NCBI GenBank assembly: GCA_945876155.1
Contig: CAMCMW010000060.1
Coordinates: 1-7,584, forward strand
DNA length: 7,584 nt
Direction: 5' to 3'
Source of the DNA: an uncultured Ruminococcus sp.
GTDB lineage: Bacteria; Bacillota; Clostridia; Oscillospirales; Ruminococcaceae
In this document: positions 1 to 5,878 of the stretch, piece after piece
Position numbering within the stretch: the stretch's first letter is position 1
Layout: every line of letters starts with the position of its first letter
Made by a program: the position numbers and the translations under genes
The notes under the pieces: generated by a model
Told to the model about the DNA's origin: nothing
The model's input: the letters and a program-made list of their open reading frames with translations, nothing else
Databases searched by the model: none

Positions 1-2
1 AA

Positions 3-647
3 AACTTAACAGGTATTACAATACCGGACGATGTTACAATAATTGGAGATTGTGCATTTGGTTACTGCGCTTTTAAAAGCATCGTAATCCCTGACAGCGT
101 CATATCATTCGGTGACTATGTTTTTGATAAATGTTCCTATTTAGAAAGCGCTGTTATCGGCAGCAGCGTCAGAACTATCTGGGTTTCAACGCTGGGCAAT
201 TGTGAAAATCTTAAAGAAATAACAATCAGAAATCCGGAATGTGAAATTGAAGATGATGAAAGTACAATCAATGCCGCAGTTACAATTTACGGCTACATAA
301 ATTCAACAGCACAGGAATATGCTGAAAAATACAACAGAACCTTTATCCCACTTGATTCCGAACAGCCGACTGAAACCCAGCCAACCAGCGAAACAGACCA
401 GCCAAGCGAAACAATTGACCCTTCCCTGGTAACAAAGTACGGCGATTCAAACAAAGACGGTACAGTTGATGTTGCAGATGTTGTACAGCTTAATCTTTAT
501 ATCCTTAATCCGAAAACTAATTCCCTTGACGGTTCAGCTCTTGCAAATTCTGACTGCTCAGGAGACGGAATAATTGATTCAGCTGACAGTGCGCTTATAC
601 TGAATTATGTTGCAATGGTAGTTTCTTACGAAAGTCTCGGAGCATAA
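3..647 (+). CDS. Leucine-rich-repeat (BspA-like) protein with C-terminal type I dockerin, 3' part
   Basis: The open frame runs in from the left edge and ends at TAA 645-647, giving 214 residues without a start. Residues 1-80 carry LRR_5/BspA-like repeats (ITIPDDV, IVIPDSV, each followed by an I.F or I.D.AF pattern). Residues 118-140 are a P/T/S/E-rich linker. Residues 146-210 are a type I dockerin with two calcium loops, DSNKDGTVDVAD (148-159) and DCSGDGIIDSAD (184-195), each with acidic or polar residues at loop positions 1, 3, 5, 9 and 12. Dockerins bind cohesins on scaffoldins, so the protein is probably secreted and attached to a cell-surface or cellulosome complex; the signal peptide would lie outside the window. 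The LRR part may mediate adhesion, but its ligand is unknown. A terminator directly follows, so it is not co-transcribed with the next operon. The family call is firm, the role is inferred. Confidence 0.9.
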   Translation, partial: NLTGITIPDDVTIIGDCAFGYCAFKSIVIPDSVISFGDYVFDKCSYLESAVIGSSVRTIWVSTLGNCENLKEITIRNPECEIEDDESTINAAVTIYGYINSTAQEYAEKYNRTFIPLDSEQPTETQPTSETDQPSETIDPSLVTKYGDSNKDGTVDVADVVQLNLYILNPKTNSLDGSALANSDCSGDGIIDSADSALILNYVAMVVSYESLGA

Positions 648-656
648 ATTTATATT

Positions 657-688
657 AAAAAGTCACGGTTTTTCCGTGGCTTTTTTTA
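657..688 (+). terminator. Rho-independent terminator of the dockerin gene
   Basis: The arms AGTCACGG (661-668) and CCGTGGCT (674-681) form an 8-bp stem with one U-G wobble and a five-T loop. A run of T follows (681-687), and the AAAA before the stem can extend the pairing. It starts about 10 nt after the stop codon. Confidence 0.92.
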
Positions 689-739
689 TTGCATAAACTA
701 CTGAATTTCATCTGTCGGAATACAAAGAAAAAAGAATAA

Positions 740-768
740 TTGACACATATTTCATAATTTGATATAAT
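740..768 (+). promoter_or_regulatory. Perfect sigma-A promoter for the HPrK-like/PqqD operon
   Basis: TTGACA (740-745) and TATAAT (763-768) are separated by exactly 17 nt, matching the housekeeping consensus at all 12 positions. Transcription would begin near 775 and give a 5' leader of about 150 nt before the ATG at 925. The -10 box is also the outer part of a 12-bp inverted repeat (763-789), so the first hairpin straddles promoter and start site. Promoter strength is inferred from the match. Confidence 0.85.
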
Positions 769-911
769 AAATGCAAAGCATTTATTATAAGTTATTTTAA
801 TGCCCTTGCAGATACGCAAATCAGAGATTTGCTCCCTGCATATCAGGCGATTATATCAAAAATCTTCGATTTTATGATATAATAAATCAAGGCATTATAG
901 AATTTATAATA
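761..911 (+). repeat. Repeat-rich structured leader with nested inverted repeats and a direct repeat
   Basis: This gene-free leader holds several perfect or near-perfect hairpins. They are TATAATAAATGC/GCATTTATTATA with an AAA loop (763-789), GCAAATC/GATTTGC with an AGA loop (816-832), enclosed by TGCAG/CTGCA (807-811, 836-840), and a 15-bp stem with one bulged A and a TTC loop (850-883). TAATGCCCTTG (798-808) can pair with CAAGGCATTA (888-897) to close these into a branched structure, and TATTATAA (783-790) can pair with TTATAATA (904-911) as an outer stem. GATATAATAAAT occurs at 761-772 and again at 876-887, each followed by near-identical CAA-purine-GCATT. No T-run follows any hairpin, so attenuation by intrinsic termination is not supported. 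It could be a regulatory leader, a small RNA or a MITE-like repeat. Confidence 0.6.
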
Positions 912-924
912 TGAGGGGTGAATT

Positions 925-1659
925 ATGAGTAAATTTATTTTCACAATTGCAGAAAAAACAATTGAAGTAAACAGCATTTATGATGCGGCTGAGACTCTTT
1001 GCAAAAACTACTTATCAGACGGTATCCCGGATTTCCCGGTCACAGTCACACAGGAGGATATTGACTTTGAGAGAAAAAAATCCGAGGCAGAGGATATAAA
1101 AGAAGGAAAGCCTGTCCACAGATTTCCGGACAGCTATCTTGAAACACTGTCGGTATACCGCAAAATATGTGATATACTGGTTGACTCGGATATAATTCTG
1201 TTTCACGGTTCAGTCATAGCGGTTGACGGCGAAGGCTATCTTTTTACTGCCAAAAGCGGTACCGGAAAATCCACCCACACCAGACTGTGGAGAGAGTATT
1301 TCGGAGAGCGTGCAGTTATGGTAAATGATGACAAGCCCCTGATAAAGGTGACGGAAAACGGTGCGACTGTTTACGGCACTCCCTGGGACGGCAAGCACAG
1401 GCTCAGCACCAATACAAGCGTACCCCTTAAAGCAATATGTATACTTGAACGGGGACAGGAAAACCATATTGAAAAAATCAGCCTGTCAGCGGCTTATCCT
1501 ATGCTCCTGCAGCAGGTCAACAGACCTTCCGGAGGACTGAAAATGCAGAAAACCTTGGAGCTGATTGACAGGCTCGGCAATACCACCGGACTTTACAGAC
1601 TAAGCTGCAATATGGATATAAAGGCGGCGGAGACTGCTTATAACGGTATGAAAGGCTGA
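925..1659 (+). CDS. HPr kinase-like P-loop protein of a PqqD-associated operon
   Basis: The 244-residue protein starts at ATG 925, six bases after AGGGG (914-918). The C-terminal two thirds resembles the HPr kinase/phosphorylase catalytic domain: an FHGS motif (93-96), a Walker A loop AKSGTGKST (109-117) with lysine 115, a VNDDKP motif (133-138) in the place of the Walker B/metal acidic pair, and GTPWDGKH (151-158). Residues 1-85 are not like the HPrK N-terminal domain. True HPrK is usually somewhat longer (about 310 residues), so this is probably not the carbon-catabolite regulator but one of the short HPrK-like proteins found in peptide-modification clusters, such as the paeninodin lasso-peptide kinase or SynChlorMet ScmC. 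A role phosphorylating a peptide or partner in the cytoplasm is inferred. It is the first gene of the operon; the next starts 5 nt downstream. Confidence 0.72.
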   Translation: MSKFIFTIAEKTIEVNSIYDAAETLCKNYLSDGIPDFPVTVTQEDIDFERKKSEAEDIKEGKPVHRFPDSYLETLSVYRKICDILVDSDIILFHGSVIAVDGEGYLFTAKSGTGKSTHTRLWREYFGERAVMVNDDKPLIKVTENGATVYGTPWDGKHRLSTNTSVPLKAICILERGQENHIEKISLSAAYPMLLQQVNRPSGGLKMQKTLELIDRLGNTTGLYRLSCNMDIKAAETAYNGMKG

Positions 1660-1664
1660 AGGGT

Positions 1665-2399
1665 ATGGAAAACAATCAGTATTTGTTTCCTGAAAAATTC
1701 AGGATTTTAAGTGGAAGTTCATTGAAACTTATTGCAATGGTTTTAATGCTCATTGACCATACTGCGTCAGTGCTGTTAAGAAACTTTGAGCCTGCAATAA
1801 CACCGCTGTTCAGTATCGGCAGCCATCAGATAACAATTTACTATCTCTGCCGTCTGATTGGAAGAATGGCGTTTCCTGTTTTTGCTTTTCTTATCTGTGA
1901 GGGGTATACCCATACAAGCAATAAGGTGAAATATGGATTGAATCTGCTGATGTTCGCATTTATTTCTGAAATTCCGTGGAATCTGGAACATTCCGGAACC
2001 TGGCATTTTTATGCTCAGAATGTATTTTTTACATTGTTTCTGGGGTACGCCGGTATATGCGCTCTTGAAAAGTACCGGAATGACTATAAGAAAATGGCAG
2101 TCTGCCTTCTGGCACTGCTGGCAGTATCTTTTCTTATCAGGGCAGATTATGGCATGAGTGGTTTCGGATTCATTATATTTTTGTACATAACAAGAAATCA
2201 GAAACTTGTTCAGGCTATTGTCGGCAGCTGTTTTTTGTCGAGCAGATGGAAAGCCGGACTTGCTTTTATTCCCATTAATATGTATAATGGAAAACGTGGA
2301 TTTATAAAAGGAAAGGTTTTCAAGTATGCCTTTTATATAATTTATCCTGCACATATGCTGATACTGTTTATACTTAAAAAGCAGATATTCGGGTATTGA
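1665..2399 (+). CDS. TraX-family integral membrane acyltransferase
   Basis: The 244-residue protein is rich in membrane segments and carries the TraX family marks in order: KLIAMVLMLIDHT (21-33), GRMAFPVFAFLICEGYTHT (66-84), SEIPWNL (101-107), QNVFFTL (118-124), RADYG (159-163) and YPAHM (227-231). The conserved histidines and acidic residues of those motifs are present, and it has about the usual length for the family, so it looks intact. F-plasmid TraX N-acetylates pilin; most Firmicute members have no known substrate. The gene starts 5 nt after the HPrK-like stop, with purine-rich sequence directly before the ATG, so translation is probably coupled. Placement between the HPrK-like and PqqD genes suggests it modifies the same product, for example by acetylating a peptide or a surface glycan. 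That is inference. By eye the gene is more AT-rich than its neighbours. Confidence 0.85.
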   Translation: MENNQYLFPEKFRILSGSSLKLIAMVLMLIDHTASVLLRNFEPAITPLFSIGSHQITIYYLCRLIGRMAFPVFAFLICEGYTHTSNKVKYGLNLLMFAFISEIPWNLEHSGTWHFYAQNVFFTLFLGYAGICALEKYRNDYKKMAVCLLALLAVSFLIRADYGMSGFGFIIFLYITRNQKLVQAIVGSCFLSSRWKAGLAFIPINMYNGKRGFIKGKVFKYAFYIIYPAHMLILFILKKQIFGY

Positions 2400-2432
2400 A
2401 AATAAATATAAATTGCCGTAATTGGCAGAAAC

Positions 2433-2436
2433 GGAG
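2433..2436 (+). promoter_or_regulatory. Ribosome binding site fixing the PqqD start
   Basis: GGAG lies six bases before ATG 2443. The frame is open further up to a TTG at 2422, but that codon has no Shine-Dalgarno sequence and would add seven residues not seen in the family, so ATG 2443 is preferred. Confidence 0.75.
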
Positions 2437-2442
2437 AGTATT

Positions 2443-2703
2443 ATGAAACTTAAAGAAGGATTTATAACACACGTAACAGGCAACGAGCAGATAATGGTGT
2501 CTGCCGGAAACACAAAATTCAGCGGACTTGTAAAAAGCAATGAAACAGCCGGCTTTATAGTTGACTGTCTCAAATCAGATACAACCGAAAAGGAAATTAT
2601 TGAAAAAATGCTTGAAAGGTACGACGCACCGGAAGATGTCATTTCTGAGGACGTAAAGATGGTACTTGAAAAGCTCCGCAGCATTGGTGCGATTGATGAA
2701 TAA
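2443..2703 (+). CDS. PqqD family peptide-binding protein (RiPP recognition element)
   Basis: This 86-residue protein begins MKLKEGF, the common opening of clostridial PqqD-family proteins. It continues with a beta-rich part (about 8-33), the SNETAGFIVDCL segment that starts the first helix (about 34-45), and a helical C-terminal half with a TTEKEIIEKMLERYD pattern and a final LEKLRSIGAI. PqqD proteins adopt a winged-helix-like fold that binds the leader of a precursor peptide and presents it to a modifying enzyme. The length matches the stand-alone family. It follows TraX by 43 nt, and the downstream peptidase gene overlaps its last 8 bases. The peptide it binds is not visible in the window. 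The family call is strong, and a role in peptide modification is likely from the family. Confidence 0.88.
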   Translation: MKLKEGFITHVTGNEQIMVSAGNTKFSGLVKSNETAGFIVDCLKSDTTEKEIIEKMLERYDAPEDVISEDVKMVLEKLRSIGAIDE

Positions 2704-3127
2704 ATCAACTTTTGAGGAAGAGTTAAACCGTACCGGAAAGCTTGTCTATACCAATGTAGGCGACAGCATGAAACCCCTTATTCGTCAGGGGAAAGACCTT
2801 ATAATTATTGAAAAGGTAAGCGGACGGCTGAAAAAGTATGACGTTCCCTTGTATAAGCGTGACAGCGGAAAGTATGTCCTGCACCGTATCCTTAAAGTGA
2901 GAGAGAATGGCTATGTTATCTGCGGAGACAACCGGTGGCAGAAAGAATACGACATAACAGACAGGCATATTATCGGGGTTCTGACCGCAGTTGTCCGTAA
3001 CGGAAAGACGATTCCGACAGACAGTTTTAAATACAGGCTTTATGTGCATCTGTGGTGTGATTTTTTCCCGGTCCGTGCTTTTATTATAAGAGCTCATAAT
3101 TTCCTGAAAAGGCGGTTTAAAAAATGA
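2696..3127 (+). CDS. S24/S26-type serine peptidase, stand-alone and without N-terminal anchor
   Basis: Of 143 residues, the core carries GDSMKP (22-27), with serine 24 as the expected nucleophile, LHRI (62-65) with histidine 63, and GDNR (77-80), the usual GDN box. In bacterial signal peptidase I the general base is lysine; the histidine here matches the Ser-His type of SipW, archaeal and ER signal peptidases. There is no N-terminal membrane helix; the C-terminus (about 113-143) is aromatic and basic and could be amphipathic, touching the membrane. The ATG at 2696 overlaps the end of the PqqD gene and gives a normal family start; an upstream TTG at 2666 would add residues with no ribosome site. 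The stop overlaps the ABC gene start (ATGA). A likely role is leader removal from the operon's peptide, which is inference. LexA-like autoproteolysis is less likely because no DNA-binding part is present. Confidence 0.82.
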   Translation: MNKSTFEEELNRTGKLVYTNVGDSMKPLIRQGKDLIIIEKVSGRLKKYDVPLYKRDSGKYVLHRILKVRENGYVICGDNRWQKEYDITDRHIIGVLTAVVRNGKTIPTDSFKYRLYVHLWCDFFPVRAFIIRAHNFLKRRFKK

Positions 3128-4833
3128 AAAATTCTGCTTTGAAATGGCTCAGCAATGTCACGGGCAAAAAGAAAATTTACATTGTAATACTGCTGGTTAT
3201 TCAGTCGGTGCTGGGTATCAGTTCGGTAGTATATGCACTTCTTCTGCGGAATATTATTGATGCGGCGGTTGACAAAAAGGAAAAGTACTTTTTCGGATTC
3301 GTGCTGCTGCTTATCGGTCTTGTGGCACTCCAGATATCACTGCGTGCAGTCGTAAGGTTTCTTGATGAATACTCCAGAAGCACCTTTGAAAATCTTCTCA
3401 AAGGCAGACTTTTCAGCAATCTGCTCAGAAAAAGCTACGGTGAAGTTACGGCGTTACACTCCGGAGAATGGCTGAACAGGCTTACTTCTGACACCGTAAT
3501 TATCGCAAACGGACTGGTTGAGATAATTCCAGGAATTGCCGGAATGTCAGTGAAGATGATAGGTGCGCTTGTGATGATACTGACGCTTGAACCCAGGTTT
3601 GCTTACATACTCTTTCCCGGCGGCGCTGTGCTGATACTGCTGACGTATACCTTCAGAAAGCGTCTGAAAAAGCTCCACAAGAAGATTCAGGAAAAAGACG
3701 GAAAACTCCGTGTCTTCATGCAGGAAAGACTTGGAAGTCTTATGATAGTGCGTTCTTTTGCGGCTCAGAGCAAAACGGAGACTGAGTGCAGTGAGAAAAT
3801 GAACGAGCACAAGGCGGCACGTATGAAGAGAAATCGTTTTTCAAACATCTGCAATATCGGATTTGCAGTGGCAATGAACGGAATGTATCTTCTCGGCGTC
3901 GGCTACTTCGGTTACGGCATTATGGTCGGCACTGTTTCCTACGGTACGCTTATGGCGGTTTTGCAGCTTATAAACCAGATACAGTCGCCCTTTGCGAATA
4001 TTTCCGGCTATCTTCCTAAGTTTTACGCCATGACTGCCAGTGCGGAACGTATTATGGAATCGGAAAGCTTTGAGGACGATTGCTGCGGTGAGGTCAGAAC
4101 AAAATCAGAAGTCCATGAGTTCTACGAAACACGGCTTGAGGGTATCGGCTTTGAAAATGCAGGCTTTACCTACCTTCCGCCGGACGAATCGGCTGACAAG
4201 ACCAAAATGCCGGTGGTACTGAAAAACGTCAGCATTGACATTAAAAAAGGCGAATATATTGCGTTTACCGGTCACTCCGGCTGCGGAAAATCCACTCTTT
4301 TAAAGCTTATGATGTGCCTCTATCCTCTTGACGAGGGTGAACGCTATCTGCTGACTGACCAGGGGAAAATCCCTCTTACAAGCCAGTGGCACAGGCTTTT
4401 TGCCTACGTCCCACAGGGAAATTACCTTATGAGCGGTACTATCCGGGAGGTGGTGGCGTTTGGGGACGATTCCGGAAAAGCTGATGATGAAGCAGTGTAC
4501 AGCGCACTGAAAATTGCCTGTGCAGAAGAATTTGTAAGGGAACTGGAAAACGGCTTAGACACTTTCCTCGGTGAACAGGGCAAGGGTCTTTCTGAGGGTC
4601 AGATGCAGAGAATCGCTGTCGCAAGAGCAGTCTTTTCGGAAAATCCTGTGCTTATCCTCGACGAGGCGACAAGCTCTCTTGATGAACGTACAGAACGCAG
4701 GGTTATTGAAAATCTGAAAAATATGACCGACAAAACGGTGCTTATTATTACACACCGTCCGGCGGCGCTGGAAATTTGCGACAGGATTTTTGAGTTCTCT
4801 GAAGACGGTATCAGGGTGATAAATAAAGATTGA
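3124..4833 (+). CDS. ABC exporter, fused membrane and ATPase domains
   Basis: The 569-residue protein is a half-transporter. Residues 1-300 form the type I exporter membrane domain with about six helices (18-41, 55-77, 133-154, 158-176, 242-263, 270-290). The ATPase domain follows: aromatic A-loop Y350, Walker A GHSGCGKST (383-391), Q-loop Q431, signature LSEGQ (489-493), Walker B VLILDE (509-514) and H-loop H544. All catalytic positions are intact. It has no N-terminal C39 peptidase domain, so any leader removal must be done by another protein, and the adjacent S26-like peptidase is the obvious candidate. The start is ATG 3124 with AAAGGCGG at 3108-3115. Its ATGA overlap with the peptidase gene indicates translational coupling. 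It probably works as a homodimer exporting the operon's product; MsbA-type or drug export is an alternative. Confidence 0.92.
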   Translation: MKNSALKWLSNVTGKKKIYIVILLVIQSVLGISSVVYALLLRNIIDAAVDKKEKYFFGFVLLLIGLVALQISLRAVVRFLDEYSRSTFENLLKGRLFSNLLRKSYGEVTALHSGEWLNRLTSDTVIIANGLVEIIPGIAGMSVKMIGALVMILTLEPRFAYILFPGGAVLILLTYTFRKRLKKLHKKIQEKDGKLRVFMQERLGSLMIVRSFAAQSKTETECSEKMNEHKAARMKRNRFSNICNIGFAVAMNGMYLLGVGYFGYGIMVGTVSYGTLMAVLQLINQIQSPFANISGYLPKFYAMTASAERIMESESFEDDCCGEVRTKSEVHEFYETRLEGIGFENAGFTYLPPDESADKTKMPVVLKNVSIDIKKGEYIAFTGHSGCGKSTLLKLMMCLYPLDEGERYLLTDQGKIPLTSQWHRLFAYVPQGNYLMSGTIREVVAFGDDSGKADDEAVYSALKIACAEEFVRELENGLDTFLGEQGKGLSEGQMQRIAVARAVFSENPVLILDEATSSLDERTERRVIENLKNMTDKTVLIITHRPAALEICDRIFEFSEDGIRVINKD

Positions 4834-4908
4834 ATTCGTCAAGTTTATTTATGACTCCGAAAACGAATAAGCCGGGGCAGCAATGCTACGGCAGAAAGGA
4901 AATAAGCA

Positions 4909-5421
4909 ATGACTGAAATCATAGATATCATCAACAATAATAATACGTTTGTTTTCGGGCAGACAAACCACAACCCTAGAGATTATTATAATGACTACAA
5001 TGGAGATATAATTGGGCACATCATATCTTGGAAAGAACCTGATGCAATTATTATCACAAAGATGTACAACCTCGAAATTAAGCAGTACGACGGTTTTGTA
5101 ATGAGAATCATTGACAGGACCGGGCTAATCAGCCTTGTGCAGAAAATCCTTAGCAATACGGCATCTCCCGAATGCTGCGTGGCTGCTGCGGAAGAACAGC
5201 TGAGGCTTATGTCCGATGCTTACCCTACGCTCCTGGAGTGCCGCAGAAGAGCAGCGCAGCTCACCAGAGCAGAACTGTCAAAGCTAAGCGGAGTACATGA
5301 ACAGCATATAGCAAAATTTGAGCTTAAAGAGCGTGACATTGAGACAGCAAGATACAACACTGTCTGTAAACTTGCAAGCGCTCTCCAGTGCAGACCGGAA
5401 AATATTGTTGACAGAGTATGA
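4909..5421 (+). CDS. XRE-family helix-turn-helix protein with unknown N-terminal half
   Basis: Of 170 residues, 107-168 form an XRE/Cro-type helix-turn-helix: TLLECRRRAAQLTRAELSKL, then SGVHEQHIAKFE as turn and recognition helix, and a final TVCKLASALQCRPENIV. Residues 1-100 match no family I recognise. They include several asparagines near residues 9-32 and an acidic helix (EEQLRLMSDA). The ATG at 4909 follows AAGGA (4896-4900). It lies 75 nt after the ABC gene, on the same strand, with no terminator and no clear promoter between, so it may be read through from the operon. A DNA-binding regulator is likely; whether it controls the operon is inference. A toxin-antitoxin role is possible but unsupported, as no toxin partner is seen. 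Confidence 0.8.
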   Translation: MTEIIDIINNNNTFVFGQTNHNPRDYYNDYNGDIIGHIISWKEPDAIIITKMYNLEIKQYDGFVMRIIDRTGLISLVQKILSNTASPECCVAAAEEQLRLMSDAYPTLLECRRRAAQLTRAELSKLSGVHEQHIAKFELKERDIETARYNTVCKLASALQCRPENIVDRV

Positions 5422-5424
5422 TTT

Positions 5425-5454
5425 AAAGGCTCACCTTTTAGGGGTGGGTCTTTT
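5425..5454 (+). terminator. Terminator after the XRE gene
   Basis: An 11-bp stem, AAAGGCTCACC (5425-5435) against GGTGGGTCTTT (5443-5453), contains two G-U wobbles and a 7-nt loop. The T tract is short (TTTT), so termination may be partial. It starts 4 nt after the stop codon. Confidence 0.75.
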
Positions 5455-5505
5455 ATGATTTATACGGAGTAGGAATAGCAAACAAACACTAAAAGACTGA
5501 GAAAC

Positions 5506-5523
5506 CATTTATAGCTATAAATG
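5506..5523. repeat. Perfect 18-bp palindrome
   Basis: CATTTATAGCTATAAATG reads the same on both strands with no central gap. It sits between the plus-strand terminator and the minus-strand tRNA terminator. It could be a dimeric repressor site or just a small cruciform; the sequence does not decide. Confidence 0.7.
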
Positions 5524-5528
5524 AAATC

Positions 5529-5568
5529 TAAAAACAAAAAATCGGACTCCAGAAACGGAATCCGATTT
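5529..5568 (-). terminator. Terminator of the tRNA-Ser pair
   Basis: Read on the minus strand, AAATCGGATTCC and GGAGTCCGATTT form a 12-bp stem with one G-U wobble and a 6-nt loop, followed by TTTTGTTTTT. It lies about 20 nt after the CCA end of tRNA-Ser(GCT). Confidence 0.88.
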
Positions 5569-5589
5569 GTCGTCCCGAGGTCACTCGGG

Positions 5590-5679
5590 TGGCGGAGAAG
5601 GAGGGATTTGAACCCTCGCGGCAGTTTCCCACCCTACGCCCTTAGCAGGGGCGCCTCGTCACCACTTGAGTACTTCTCC
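5590..5679 (-). tRNA. tRNA-Ser (anticodon GCT)
   Basis: The minus strand folds into a type II tRNA of 90 nt. The acceptor GGAGAAG pairs with CTTCTCC. The anticodon stem CGCCC/GGGCG carries the loop CTGCTAA, anticodon GCT, reading AGC/AGU codons. A long variable arm (TAGGGTGGGAAACTGCCG region) marks it as serine. The T arm has GGTTCAAATCC, the discriminator is G and the CCA is encoded. It is the second of the tRNA pair, transcribed from the promoter at 5815-5843. Confidence 0.95.
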
Positions 5680-5704
5680 ATGGTAACAATATATAATATA
5701 AAAA

Positions 5705-5793
<89 letters not shown>

Positions 5794-5814
5794 AGCGCTT
5801 TAATCAGCTTAATC

Positions 5815-5843
5815 ATTATACTACGTTTTCACGGGAATGTCAA
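5815..5843 (-). promoter_or_regulatory. Perfect sigma-A promoter of the tRNA-Ser pair
   Basis: On the minus strand TTGACA (5838-5843) and TATAAT (5815-5820) are separated by 17 nt, a full consensus match, about 20 nt before the first base of tRNA-Ser(TGA). A second TTGACA lies 22 nt further upstream (5860-5865) but has no partner -10 box. Confidence 0.92.
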
Positions 5844-5878
5844 TAGGTTTTGCGAAATTTGTCAATTTGCACAATAAT

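Noticed and set aside
800..877. 25-codon ORF in the leader (MPLQIRKSEICSL...) considered as a precursor or leader peptide
   Set aside because: There is no Shine-Dalgarno sequence before the ATG and its bases are fully explained by the hairpins; coding cannot be supported.
878..883. Second TATAAT as an additional operon promoter
   Set aside because: No -35 box lies at 16-18 nt spacing, and the bases are part of the stem and direct repeat.
1776..2708. Long minus-strand open frame of 310 codons opposite TraX and PqqD
   Set aside because: It is antisense to two genes with clear family motifs, has no recognisable domain and no ribosome binding site context.
4851..4916. 21-codon ORF with one cysteine between the ABC and XRE genes, considered as the missing precursor peptide
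   Set aside because: It has no ribosome binding site, no leader-core pattern, and its end overlaps the XRE start; it is likely chance.
5844..5878. Possible terminator after cca
   Set aside because: Only a weak, bulged AT hairpin without a T tract is present, and the bases include a spare TTGACA; no terminator can be supported.
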